Source: a virus
Virus record (IMG/VR): IMGVR_UViG_3300036045_000028
Span: 1-42,625 of that record
Length of the DNA: 42,625 bases
Direction: 5' to 3' (one strand)
The notes under the pieces were generated by a model. The model saw only the letters and a list, made by a program, of their open reading frames with translations. It did no database searches and had not been told where the DNA came from. The translations under genes were made by a program, and so were the position numbers. Within the stretch, counting starts at the first letter, position 1. Every line of letters begins with the position of its first letter. Shown piece by piece: positions 28,701 through 36,098 of this stretch.

Positions 28701-31700
28701 GTGGGATACTTAACCGAACAAAAGCCTGCGTCCACTGGCGGTTATCTTTCCGGCGGCGGATACTTGTCCGGGGGTAGTAATCCCTCTGGATACGTATCCG
28801 CCCCTGCTCAATCCGTAATGGATAAGACTTACACCGTGGGCGACATTCTAGCGGGTGTGGGTAAAATCGTTACCGCTCCCGCCGCCGCCGCGCTTGAAAC
28901 TATATCATACCTTGATAAGCCAAGGGGGGCAATAGCCGGAACAGTCAAGGCCGCACAAGAAGATAGCGACTTATGGGAAGGTGCTAAAAAGGGTTGGCGG
29001 GAAAACACCTCTTGGAAAGAGACTTTTAACCAAGATTGGGTTAAGGAGAATCCGACTACTGCGGCCATTGCTGGATTTGCTACAGATGTAGCATTTGACC
29101 CTTTGTGGTTTATTAAACCCGCAACAGTGGCAGGTAAAATTGCGGCAGGCAGTAAAGCCGTGGGGTTGACCGATAATGTGGTTACGCCTCTTGTAAACAA
29201 GGTTGCGGCAAGTAATATGGGGCAAAAAGTTACCGGATACCTTAGTGATGCTTTTCGACTTAACAACCCTGTCGAATCTGCGCAATTCGCTTATGATGCA
29301 ACAAAAGCAAGCTTAGTTGGGCAGACAAAAGAGGGATTAGAAAAGGTCGATAAAATTCTTACAGAAGCATTTCCCGCTTCCAGCAGGCTAGAGGTTGAAG
29401 GTATGGTCCAAAGGTTGGTAGAAGCCTACCCTGATATTGGCCAGTTTGCCCGTAGTGCCGACAAAGTTACAGCAAGAGATACCATAATCAATGCTTTGTT
29501 TAAAGACCTTGAAATGGCGCAAGGTGGATTAAAAGCAGCTAAAGAGGCTAGCAGTAAGGTTGGTGCGTTAACCACTGACGAAAGGTTAATAGCTGGGATA
29601 TTAGATGCTAATAAAATATCCATTGACAATATTGGTAGTGCTGTTAATGTGGCTCGGAATATGGGCGAAGTTATCCCGGAGGCCCGAAATATGGCGCAGG
29701 GAATTGATGAGCATATCAAGATTAAAAAAGCGGCGTACAAGCTCATACAATCGGGAAAAATTTCTAATGACGATTTACCGAAATTGCGCGGTCTATTTAG
29801 TGATGCCGAACTAGACGCAATGATGCCGGGATTAAAGGAGCGCATAAAAAACAGCCCTGCACTGCAAGCAGTTGAATCTGCTGTTGCTCCAGTTAATTCT
29901 CTTAGTATGACCACTTCTCCAAAGCTTAACATAGCTTCTGATGGTGTTTTGCCTAAAGTTCGTATTAATAACAAGCCGCAACCGACTGTTGACCTTGTCA
30001 ATATTACCGAAGACGGGCGTAGGTTACTGGTCAGCGTTGAAAACATCCCAGAGTTGGCGCAAAAAATTAAAACAGAACAAGATTTACAAAAGCAACTTAA
30101 TAAAGTACAGCGTGCAAGAGAAGCTATAGAGCGTGCTGACGTATCGCCAGAGAAGACCACACAGGTTTTAGATTCTGCCATGAAAGCCGGATATACCCCT
30201 GCGGAAGTAGAAAAGATGTTTAACGCTTCTGAAATCATGCGCGGTGTTAACCAAATAATGACTTCCGAGGCCATGAAGCGGGCACTTATCCCGCTAGAAG
30301 CTGTAGGAGAATTTAGTGGTGGTCGCCACCTGCGCAGAATGTATGCTGCGTTAGAAAACCCAGACCATCATTATAACAACCTTTTAAAGTCTGGTAATAA
30401 GGAAGTAGCAGATAAGTTCTGGGAGGCTTATTCAAAATTTGACGGGTTTATGAAGTCTAAGGGAATAAGCATTAACATGGGAACGTTTGAATCCAGAAAA
30501 CAACTCCCAAAAGAACTACAAAACCAATTAGGCCGACTGTATGAAGCCACATACCCTTTTGCTAAAGGGAATAAGATGGCCGCAGAGCAATACGCCAAAC
30601 ATGATTTTTTAAAAGAGGTTGCCGCAAAACACGGTTCAGATGTAATGAAGCCTGGATATAAAAAGGTTCCCGTTACCCCTGACGGTAAAATGGGTGCGTT
30701 AGAAGGACAATTTTTACCGGAGCGGGTTTATAAAGAGGCAATGTTCTCTGTGTCTAAGTTCGATAGAGAAATGGGGTCATGGGAAAAGAATGTTCAGCGG
30801 TGGAAAGCGTTGAAGCTGGCAAACCCAGCATCCATAGCCAGAAACATAATGTCTGGCGCAGTAATGACTAACGTGTTCGGCGAAGTGCCTTTTCAAAAAA
30901 TACCTGGGTTAATAGTTGACACAACAACGGATATGCGCAAAGGCACTGCTAGGTACTTGGCTGCCAGGGACAATGGTGTGTTTGAAGTAAACATTGCCAA
31001 GGCTGATACAGATGCTATTCTTAGTAAAGTGCGCGGAGAAAAACCGGGCGTTGTGGAGCAGTTTGATGCCCTGCTTGGATGGGGCATGGATGTATTTTCC
31101 AAGCCGGATAGTTTCTGGCGCATGGTGGTTTTCAATCACCATATGGACGCAGGTAAAACGGCGCAAAAGGCGGCGGTAATAGCTAAAAGGGCATTGCTTG
31201 ATTATCAGAATGTGCCCAAATTGGTTGAGCAATTGTCCCGGTCTGGTCTTGTCCCTTTTGCAAGGTTTCCGTTTTTAGCTACAAAAGAAACACTAAGAGC
31301 GTTATGGGAGCGGCCAGCGCAGGTAACAAAATACACTAAAGCACAAAACCAAGTCAATACTGATGATCGCGACAAAATTATGCCTGACTACCTGAGGGCT
31401 AAAACGTTGCTGCCTGTCGGCGAACAGACCCGCATAGTTAATGGTAAGCCTCAAAAAGTACAGGGTAATATTGATTTGTCGTATGTGCTACCGTTTGCCA
31501 ATGATATTAGTGTTGGCAACCCCATAATTGACTTGTTGCAGTTGCAACGCACCGGCAGGAACAGTATCGGCCAAGATGTGATTAAGCCGAGTATGACCGG
31601 AGAGGAAAGGGCCAAGGTGTGGGCGCAACAGTTTTGGAATGGTGTTGGCCCAGCATTCCCATTGCCGTATAACTATGCAGGGGAAAGGCTATACAATGCC

Positions 31701-32006
31701 GCGCAAGGCAACGTAGACAGCAAGGGCAGACAATACGATATGACGCAGGCGCTATTGCAAACTGTAGGCGGCATTAAAAATGTGCCCATTAATATTGATG
31801 AGTTATATCGCCAGAAAATGGGAGCTATCGCGCGGGAACACAATGATATAGTCGCGAGAATGCGCGAAATACAGCGCGAAAGCCTGAATGACAGGCAAAG
31901 GCAAGAGCGTATTACCGACCATCAAAGACAATTAAAAAACCTGGCTATTGAAGCTCGCAAGGTTGAAGAGGCATATCAACGAGAGAAAAAGAGGCAGGCG
32001 CAATAG
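28701..32006 (+). CDS. Large ejection (internal virion) protein
   Basis: An 1101-residue protein from GTG 28701 (GGAGGTGATTTGA upstream). The N-terminus has short glycine-rich repeats (T-G-G-Y-L-S-G-G-G-Y-L-S-G-G). Long helical regions follow, with a domain near residues 640-860 (Y-E-A-T-Y-P-F-A-K-G, L-A-N-P-A-S-I-A-R-N-I-M-S-G, S-G-L-V-P-F-A-R-F-P-F-L-A-T-K) seen in large internal virion proteins. The C-terminal end is a charged helix. It is the longest gene in the genome, as in other podoviruses. A stop overlaps the start of a terminator stem. Confidence 0.72.
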   Translation: MGYLTEQKPASTGGYLSGGGYLSGGSNPSGYVSAPAQSVMDKTYTVGDILAGVGKIVTAPAAAALETISYLDKPRGAIAGTVKAAQEDSDLWEGAKKGWRENTSWKETFNQDWVKENPTTAAIAGFATDVAFDPLWFIKPATVAGKIAAGSKAVGLTDNVVTPLVNKVAASNMGQKVTGYLSDAFRLNNPVESAQFAYDATKASLVGQTKEGLEKVDKILTEAFPASSRLEVEGMVQRLVEAYPDIGQFARSADKVTARDTIINALFKDLEMAQGGLKAAKEASSKVGALTTDERLIAGILDANKISIDNIGSAVNVARNMGEVIPEARNMAQGIDEHIKIKKAAYKLIQSGKISNDDLPKLRGLFSDAELDAMMPGLKERIKNSPALQAVESAVAPVNSLSMTTSPKLNIASDGVLPKVRINNKPQPTVDLVNITEDGRRLLVSVENIPELAQKIKTEQDLQKQLNKVQRAREAIERADVSPEKTTQVLDSAMKAGYTPAEVEKMFNASEIMRGVNQIMTSEAMKRALIPLEAVGEFSGGRHLRRMYAALENPDHHYNNLLKSGNKEVADKFWEAYSKFDGFMKSKGISINMGTFESRKQLPKELQNQLGRLYEATYPFAKGNKMAAEQYAKHDFLKEVAAKHGSDVMKPGYKKVPVTPDGKMGALEGQFLPERVYKEAMFSVSKFDREMGSWEKNVQRWKALKLANPASIARNIMSGAVMTNVFGEVPFQKIPGLIVDTTTDMRKGTARYLAARDNGVFEVNIAKADTDAILSKVRGEKPGVVEQFDALLGWGMDVFSKPDSFWRMVVFNHHMDAGKTAQKAAVIAKRALLDYQNVPKLVEQLSRSGLVPFARFPFLATKETLRALWERPAQVTKYTKAQNQVNTDDRDKIMPDYLRAKTLLPVGEQTRIVNGKPQKVQGNIDLSYVLPFANDISVGNPIIDLLQLQRTGRNSIGQDVIKPSMTGEERAKVWAQQFWNGVGPAFPLPYNYAGERLYNAAQGNVDSKGRQYDMTQALLQTVGGIKNVPINIDELYRQKMGAIAREHNDIVARMREIQRESLNDRQRQERITDHQRQLKNLAIEARKVEEAYQREKKRQAQ

Positions 32007-32014
32007 CCTGCCTC
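31991..32014. terminator. Two-way terminator between the ejection gene and the leftward moron
   Basis: GAGGCAGGC (31991-31999) pairs perfectly with GCCTGCCTC (32006-32014) around GCAATA. Read leftward it is followed by TTTTTCTCTC; rightward by TTACTTTCC. It ends both the virion operon and the 48-residue leftward gene. Confidence 0.75.
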
Positions 32015-32161
32015 TTACTTTCCTAAAAGGATGATAAATGGCGCAAGGAAAACGGTTAGTAATATTCCTATTGCAATACCTTCGTATCTTGCGTCATTTT
32101 CTTTTCGTTTTTTCTCGGCATATATTTCGGGCCAATATTTAGAGTCGTTCAAAACACACAC
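32015..32161 (-). CDS. 48-residue single-pass membrane protein (moron-like)
   Basis: GTG 32161 (or TTG 32152) follows TGGAGGAAAAAGGGGGG read leftward. A charged first half (Y-W-P-E-I-Y-A-E-K-K-R-K-E-N-D-A) is followed by one membrane segment (I-A-I-G-I-L-L-T-V-F-L-A-P-F-I-I-L-L). It is opposite to all neighbours, with its own promoter and terminator, the arrangement of a moron expressed from the prophage. It might affect surface properties or superinfection; unknown. Confidence 0.52.
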   Translation of the reverse strand: MCVLNDSKYWPEIYAEKKRKENDARYEGIAIGILLTVFLAPFIILLGK

Positions 32162-32177
32162 CCCCCCTTTTTCCTCC

Positions 32178-32206
32178 ACAATATACCACAATATTCCAAA
32201 TGTCAA
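32178..32206 (-). promoter_or_regulatory. Promoter of the 48-residue moron gene
   Basis: Read leftward: TTGACA (32206-32201), 17 bases, TATTGT (32183-32178); TATATT at 32185-32180 with a 15-base spacer is an alternative. It lies about 20 bases before the ribosome site. Confidence 0.6.
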
Positions 32207-32242
32207 TATGTCCACAGGTAACAAAGAAAGGTTGTGACAAAA

Positions 32243-32578
32243 GTGAATGAAGCCCAAGCCGTTTCCTCTGTCGCACAAAAAGCGATTGACCTGCCAATAA
32301 ACGCATGGATGGCAGCATTACCTATACTGTTTGTTGTTTTAGTTGTAGCAGTAATTATCTTTGCCTATAAGCTATGGGATAAATCATCTACCGAATCCGC
32401 AAAAAGAGAGGAAAGGCTAGGAGAGATTATCAACACAAGACTTCACGATCAAACCAGATGCCTTACCGATATAAATACCACACTGATTGGCATCAATACC
32501 GGCCTGTGTGAAGTAAAAGAAAGGGTAAGTGACATTGAGGATATAGTTGGTTTAAAGAAAGGTGGTGTTGCCGGTTGA
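32243..32578 (+). CDS. BhlA/UviB-like holin
   Basis: GTG 32243 has AAAGAAAGG upstream; GTG 32234 is too close to that site. The 111-residue protein has one membrane segment (A-A-L-P-I-L-F-V-V-L-V-V-A-V-I-I-F-A-Y, residues 28-46), then K-R-E-E-R-L-G-E-I-I-N-T-R-L, the charged coil typical of BhlA/UviB holin-like proteins. The longer helical tail contains V-K-E-R-V-S-D-I-E-D. Directly upstream of the endolysin, it probably times lysis. Confidence 0.7.
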   Translation: MNEAQAVSSVAQKAIDLPINAWMAALPILFVVLVVAVIIFAYKLWDKSSTESAKREERLGEIINTRLHDQTRCLTDINTTLIGINTGLCEVKERVSDIEDIVGLKKGGVAG

Positions 32579-33150
32579 GTTTATCAGACGAGCAACTTGC
32601 CCAGGAGATAGCCAAGGGCATTGGACAAACAGGCATAGAGGGCTTCTATAATAGTGTGTCCTGCTCCACTGCTGGTGATTATCCTAGCATGGGTATTAGC
32701 CAATGGGAGGGGGTAGGCGGCAGAGGCGATGACCTGCTAAACAGCATTGATGGTGGCGCACAATTCGCAGGTCGGACATACAGCGACATTCGCGACAATG
32801 AGGGTATAGGTGCATTACAGACGGTATTAGATTCTATTTCTGGCAGGGCAGCACAAGACAGGATTATAGCCTTTGACTGTTTAGCGCATTATGTTCCTTC
32901 TGTTAAAGAAGCGCTATCAAATGACCGCTGTATAATCTACGCTGGCATGTGGTGCCCGACTTCCCATCGAGTAGTCCGGCGCTTTTTATTAAATAGAGTA
33001 GACAGTTTTGACTTAAACAACCTTGATATATTACACGAACTTTTCCGGGACGCCTATTATATTGCCGCAAGTGTTGGTGAAGAATACGCCGTTGGATATG
33101 CCAACAGAGCAAACATTACATACGATTATGTTTTAACACTCAACATATAA
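32575..33150 (+). CDS. Endolysin (muramidase-like)
   Basis: A 191-residue protein. TTG 32575 overlaps the holin stop (TTGA). The first 60 residues carry G-I-E-G-F-Y-N-S-V-S, then Y-P-S-M-G-I-S-Q-W-E-G, a glutamate plus the S-x-G-x-x-Q-W pattern of glycosidase-type endolysins, with G-A-Q-F-A-G-R-T-Y-S-D-I following. The glutamate near residue 21 is the likely catalytic acid. No signal peptide is present, so it depends on the holin. No separate cell-wall-binding domain is seen. Confidence 0.68.
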   Translation: MSLSDEQLAQEIAKGIGQTGIEGFYNSVSCSTAGDYPSMGISQWEGVGGRGDDLLNSIDGGAQFAGRTYSDIRDNEGIGALQTVLDSISGRAAQDRIIAFDCLAHYVPSVKEALSNDRCIIYAGMWCPTSHRVVRRFLLNRVDSFDLNNLDILHELFRDAYYIAASVGEEYAVGYANRANITYDYVLTLNI

Positions 33151-33165
33151 AAAGGAGTGGTTATT

Positions 33166-34197
33166 ATTCCTTGGAGAGAGAGAGCAATAGAAATTTGGAA
33201 GGAAAATACACAAAGACCAAATTGGGGAATCATCACCGACAGGTTAATGCATGAATTCCAAACACACTTGCATCCTGAGACCGTTAGGAGCGCGATTAGG
33301 AACACCTGCGAGTATAAATCCCTCCGCGGAACAGAAAAACCCGTCCTGGGGCCTCCTGCGCACTCACAGACACACTGCGGCAAAACAGAGCGCAAAAGCA
33401 GACCGGAAACCGCAGTTTGGCATTTAACTGACATACACGAAGGTAAAAAAACAGATAGTTTTGACCCTGATGTACTAGAGGAAAGATTGCTCCGTGGAGC
33501 AAAAAGAATTGTTCTCATCACCCAAATACTAAAAAAGACTTATACGCTGGATAAGTTGGTTATTGCTATAACGGGTGACGTAATAGACAATGATAGTATT
33601 TACCCCAATCAACAATCGCATGTTTCTGAAAAGGCAAAGGCTGGCAGGCAACAGGTAAATCGCCTGACAGAGACAATGGCAATGGTCATTGATATATTAA
33701 AGCAGGAATATGCGATTATTGAGGTAGAATGTGTTTATGGGAATCATGGTAGAATCAGTAAGACAACCGACGAAAAGAATAACTGGGATTTAGTTTTCTA
33801 CGATCAGTTAAAAGCATACTACACAACCGATTCTAGTGTGACTGTCAATATATCCGAAAAGTTTTACAAGGTCGTGGACATACAAGGCCACGGCTTTTTA
33901 CTTTATCATGGTCATGCAATTAAAATGTCACATGGTATCCCTTGGTATGGAATGACAAAGCGTATAGGAGCATGGAAAACCAGTATAGGCGGCTTTAGAT
34001 ATGCTTTGGTTGGACATTTCCATACTATCGGCATGACACAGGCGGCAGGCGTGGACATATACATGGGCGGGTGTTGCCCTACTGGTGACGATTGGGCGCT
34101 AGAGGGACTTGGCACTAAATCAGACCAAAGGTATTGGTTCTTTGGTGTTCATGAAGAACAGGGCATTACATGGGAATATAAAATAGATTTACTGTAG
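33166..34197 (+). CDS. Calcineurin-like metallophosphoesterase with N-terminal helical domain
   Basis: A protein of about 343 residues with the full metallophosphoesterase set: L-T-D-I-H-E-G (D-x-H), T-G-D-V-I-D-N-D, Y-G-N-H-G-R (GNH), L-Y-H-G-H-A and V-G-H-F-H-T (GHxH). The N-terminal 50 residues (W-R-E-R-A-I-E-I-W-K to V-R-S-A-I-R-N-T) are helix-turn-helix-like. AAAGGAG lies just upstream, but GTG 33157 is too close to it; ATT 33163 or 33166 fits better. It could act on nucleotides or DNA ends. Its position between endolysin and DUF3310 genes is odd. Confidence 0.83.
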   Translation: MPWRERAIEIWKENTQRPNWGIITDRLMHEFQTHLHPETVRSAIRNTCEYKSLRGTEKPVLGPPAHSQTHCGKTERKSRPETAVWHLTDIHEGKKTDSFDPDVLEERLLRGAKRIVLITQILKKTYTLDKLVIAITGDVIDNDSIYPNQQSHVSEKAKAGRQQVNRLTETMAMVIDILKQEYAIIEVECVYGNHGRISKTTDEKNNWDLVFYDQLKAYYTTDSSVTVNISEKFYKVVDIQGHGFLLYHGHAIKMSHGIPWYGMTKRIGAWKTSIGGFRYALVGHFHTIGMTQAAGVDIYMGGCCPTGDDWALEGLGTKSDQRYWFFGVHEEQGITWEYKIDLL

Positions 34198-34210
34198 GAG
34201 GAAAAAGTTT

Positions 34211-34453
34211 ATGGTAGAAGGTTCCGCACAATCGTCTAAGCATTATCAAGTAGGCGATAAGCAACCAATAGAGATATTACAGGATTATTTAACGCCAGAA
34301 GAGTTTCAAGGGTTTTTAAAAGGCAATGTCTTGAAATACACCTTACGCTTTGGACGCAAGGACGATGTTGCTAAAGAATCTGCCAAAATAGAACAATACT
34401 CCAAGTGGCTTGCTGTCGCAGTAAACGGCGGCAAAATAAACCCGAGGGAGTGA
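34211..34453 (+). CDS. DUF3310 (SaV-like) protein
   Basis: AGGAGGAAAAAGTTT precedes ATG 34211. The 80-residue protein matches DUF3310: H-Y-Q-V-G-D-K-Q-P-I-E-I-L-Q-D-Y near residue 11, then E-E-F-Q-G-F-L-K-G-N-V-L-K-Y-T-L-R-F near residue 30, and a helix with K-I-E-Q-Y-S-K-W-L. Family members are linked to phage nucleotide metabolism, though the exact activity is unclear. Confidence 0.78.
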   Translation: MVEGSAQSSKHYQVGDKQPIEILQDYLTPEEFQGFLKGNVLKYTLRFGRKDDVAKESAKIEQYSKWLAVAVNGGKINPRE

Positions 34454-34457
34454 CAAT

Positions 34458-34784
34458 ATGGAATTAATACACAACGGCATAAAAGTCATTTACCCTGATA
34501 CAATGGATGGAGACGAAGCAAGAAAACACGCTGACCACGAAATCAAAATGTGGACACAGGAATATACACATAAACAACTTGGCACAGTGATAATTAGACC
34601 AGACAATGAAGATGCCGAGTATGTCAAGATTGAGGCAATAGAGAAAAGCCCCATAAGGCGCATAAGGCGCATCACCGGATACCTTGCTCCTATAACGGCG
34701 TTCAATGACGCAAAGTTAGCCGAACTAGGCGACAGATACGCTCATTTATCTGAAGATCAAAGAGCAATAAGGGAGACGTTTTAA
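34458..34784 (+). CDS. Protein with a class III ribonucleotide reductase-like C-terminal tail
   Basis: A 108-residue protein from ATG 34458. Residues 70-103 (R-R-I-T-G-Y-L-A-P-I-T-A-F-N-D-A-K-L-A-E-L then G-D-R-Y-A-H-L) resemble the glycyl-radical tail of anaerobic NrdD (R-V-C-G-Y-L...F-N-x-G-K-x-x-E...R-V-K-H-L), including the glycine that carries the radical. The NrdD body is absent from the phage. The N-terminal half is unrelated. It may be a stand-alone tail, in the manner of the small glycyl-radical protein GrcA/YfiD, or a protein that only shares the fold. Confidence 0.58.
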   Translation: MELIHNGIKVIYPDTMDGDEARKHADHEIKMWTQEYTHKQLGTVIIRPDNEDAEYVKIEAIEKSPIRRIRRITGYLAPITAFNDAKLAELGDRYAHLSEDQRAIRETF

Positions 34785-34820
34785 TGCTTGAACGGATTAA
34801 AAACTTTAAGGAGGGATAAT

Positions 34821-35165
34821 GTGGGACTACTGGAAGCCATTTTTAAAATGCGTCCACGGGAGGCGCCCTATACCAACAAAGCGCCAATGTCAGCCTTTGA
34901 ACAGATACTGGCGGATAATATGGCAAAGAACCCGAATGATATGTCGCTGGCTAGTCTTATTCCCCAGATGATGGAGGGCGGCAACATGCGAATGATGCCC
35001 ATTAACCAAAGCGGGCCAGACCCTAATACGCTGGCTGCAGTAAATGCAGCGTTGTCGGCGGTAAGCCCGGCTGCCGGCAAGCTGAAACAGGCCGAGCGCC
35101 CGGACGGACTGCTTAATCTTTACAACCTACTCAAAGACCGGACAATATACCGGAATACATGGTAA
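34821..35165 (+). CDS. 114-residue protein, unknown
   Basis: AAGGAGGGATAAT precedes GTG 34821. An 11-codon frame (34784-34819, M-L-E-R-I-K-N-F-K-E-G) ends just before and includes the ribosome site; it may act as a short coupled leader. The product is proline- and methionine-rich with helical patches (L-A-A-V-N-A-A-L-S-A-V). No family recognised. Confidence 0.5.
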   Translation: MGLLEAIFKMRPREAPYTNKAPMSAFEQILADNMAKNPNDMSLASLIPQMMEGGNMRMMPINQSGPDPNTLAAVNAALSAVSPAAGKLKQAERPDGLLNLYNLLKDRTIYRNTW

Positions 35166-35210
35166 TGTTTCGTCGGTTGATAATATTGGTTAATTAAAGG
35201 AGGAATATAC

Positions 35211-35387
35211 ATGAAATCACTTATTGACTGGCTACGGCATGTGGCTAATATTCTCGCCAGCAAAGCCGCCTGGCTTGAAGGGCTGGACGCCGACACCAAG
35301 GCCAGGGTAATGTGGCTTAAATGGCGTTATGGCGTTGTAGGGGCCGCTATGGGCTTTGTGGTGGGCCTTGTTGCTGGGGGTAAATAA
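35211..35387 (+). CDS. 58-residue membrane protein in the lysis region
   Basis: TAAAGGAGGAATATAC precedes ATG 35211. An amphipathic N-terminus (S-L-I-D-W-L-R-H-V-A-N-I-L) and a charged middle are followed by a C-terminal membrane segment (V-V-G-A-A-M-G-F-V-V-G-L-V-A-G-G). It ends directly before the overlapping spanin-like pair. A second holin or holin partner is a reasonable guess. Confidence 0.55.
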   Translation: MKSLIDWLRHVANILASKAAWLEGLDADTKARVMWLKWRYGVVGAAMGFVVGLVAGGK

Positions 35388-35390
35388 TGA

Positions 35391-35735
35391 GTGTTGAATT
35401 GGAGGGTGAGAACAATTGACGCGCTTAAAAACTATACTATATTGCTTCTTGCTGTGCTTGTTCTTGGGCTTGGCGTTTATGCCTACATGCAGCGCACAGG
35501 AGGCGACACAGCAGGAATTGACCAGGCTGTCCGAGATATTTCAGCAGCTAGAAGTGAACTCCAACAAGTTACTGTTGACCTTAGAGAAATCAGAAAAGCG
35601 ATTACTGATAGTCGAGCAGAACTTGCAGAAATCAGAAGCGAACTTGGCCAAGGCCGAGCAACAATTACAAGCGACCAACAGCTTATTGGAGAGGGCCAAC
35701 GAATCGTTGAATCAATCCAAAAAAGAAGTAAATAG
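35391..35735 (+). CDS. Inner-membrane spanin-like coiled-coil protein (overlaps the next gene)
   Basis: A 114-residue frame from GTG 35391; an ATT at 35415 next to GGAGGG would shorten it to 106. One membrane segment (Y-T-I-L-L-L-A-V-L-V-L-G-L-G-V-Y-A-Y) is followed by a coiled coil (A-A-R-S-E-L-Q-Q-V-T-V-D-L-R-E-I). This is the Rz-like build: anchored in the inner membrane with a periplasmic coil. It overlaps the next gene over 320 bases in another frame, as Rz and Rz1 do. Confidence 0.55.
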   Translation: MLNWRVRTIDALKNYTILLLAVLVLGLGVYAYMQRTGGDTAGIDQAVRDISAARSELQQVTVDLREIRKAITDSRAELAEIRSELGQGRATITSDQQLIGEGQRIVESIQKRSK

Positions 35736-35796
35736 TTTAAAATGGCAAAGGGACGGTCTAGTTGCCGCCCTTTTACTGTGTCTCATATTTAAATAG
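35416..35796 (+). CDS. Secreted coiled-coil spanin-like protein (overlaps the previous gene)
   Basis: TTG 35416 has GGAGGGTGAGAACAA upstream. The 126-residue protein begins with a signal peptide (C-F-L-L-C-L-F-L-G-L-A-F-M-P-T-C-S-A) with likely cleavage after C-S-A; the cysteine lies in M-P-T-C, a poor lipobox. A long coiled coil (L-L-L-T-L-E-K-S-E-K-R, L-Q-K-S-E-A-N-L-A-K) follows, and the end is hydrophobic (G-L-V-A-A-L-L-L-C-L-I-F). Signal-coil-membrane build fits an envelope-spanning lysis protein and implies an outer membrane in the host. Confidence 0.6.
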   Translation: MTRLKTILYCFLLCLFLGLAFMPTCSAQEATQQELTRLSEIFQQLEVNSNKLLLTLEKSEKRLLIVEQNLQKSEANLAKAEQQLQATNSLLERANESLNQSKKEVNSLKWQRDGLVAALLLCLIFK

Positions 35797-35810
35797 CGCT
35801 CCTCCTCTCC

Positions 35811-35845
35811 GCCCTCTATCTTCGGATAGGGGGCTTATTTTATTT
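35811..35845 (+). terminator. Strong terminator ending the late region
   Basis: GCCCTCTATC (35811-35820) pairs with GATAGGGGGC (35825-35834), ten pairs with one G-U, closed by a TTCG tetraloop and followed by TTATTTTATTT. It ends the late transcript. Confidence 0.85.
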
Positions 35846-35955
35846 CACTTATTCTTATAGATTAGTACGAATAAAACAACAATTGTGCTTACAAAAATTA
35901 GGGCGTGTGGTAGGCTTGAATCAATTTGATTTAGAAAGGAGAGAAATTCGAGCAT
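35845..35955 (-). CDS. 36-residue single-pass membrane protein (moron-like)
   Basis: AAAGAGGTGTTAATT precedes ATG 35955 read leftward. The peptide (start M-L-E-F-L-S-F-L-N-Q-I-D) has one membrane segment (A-L-I-F-V-S-T-I-V-V-L-F-V-L-I-Y) and a basic end. It has its own extended -10 promoter, faces the late genes, and ends next to the terminator hairpin. Another candidate moron. Confidence 0.5.
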   Translation of the reverse strand: MLEFLSFLNQIDSSLPHALIFVSTIVVLFVLIYKNK

Positions 35956-35974
35956 AATTAACACCTCTTTCCAC

Positions 35975-35983
35975 ATTATACCA
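35975..35983 (-). promoter_or_regulatory. Extended -10 promoter of the 36-residue leftward gene
   Basis: Read leftward: TGGTATAAT (35983-35975), a perfect -10 with the extended TGn. The -35 is poor. It lies close before the ribosome site of the 36-residue gene. Confidence 0.55.
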
Positions 35984-36098
35984 TGATTGGATAAAATTTA
36001 GTATAGATATTTTGCCCTATGACATAAGTTCTAATTGGAGGGGCTTTTGTTTTAGTGAAATAGGGACAGAAGTCACTATGCGGTAAATTCGGAAAATG

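Noticed and set aside
29426-30274. 282-codon minus-strand frame inside the large ejection gene
   Set aside because: It is antisense to a well-supported long gene, lacks a ribosome site, and its composition is that of a shadow frame.
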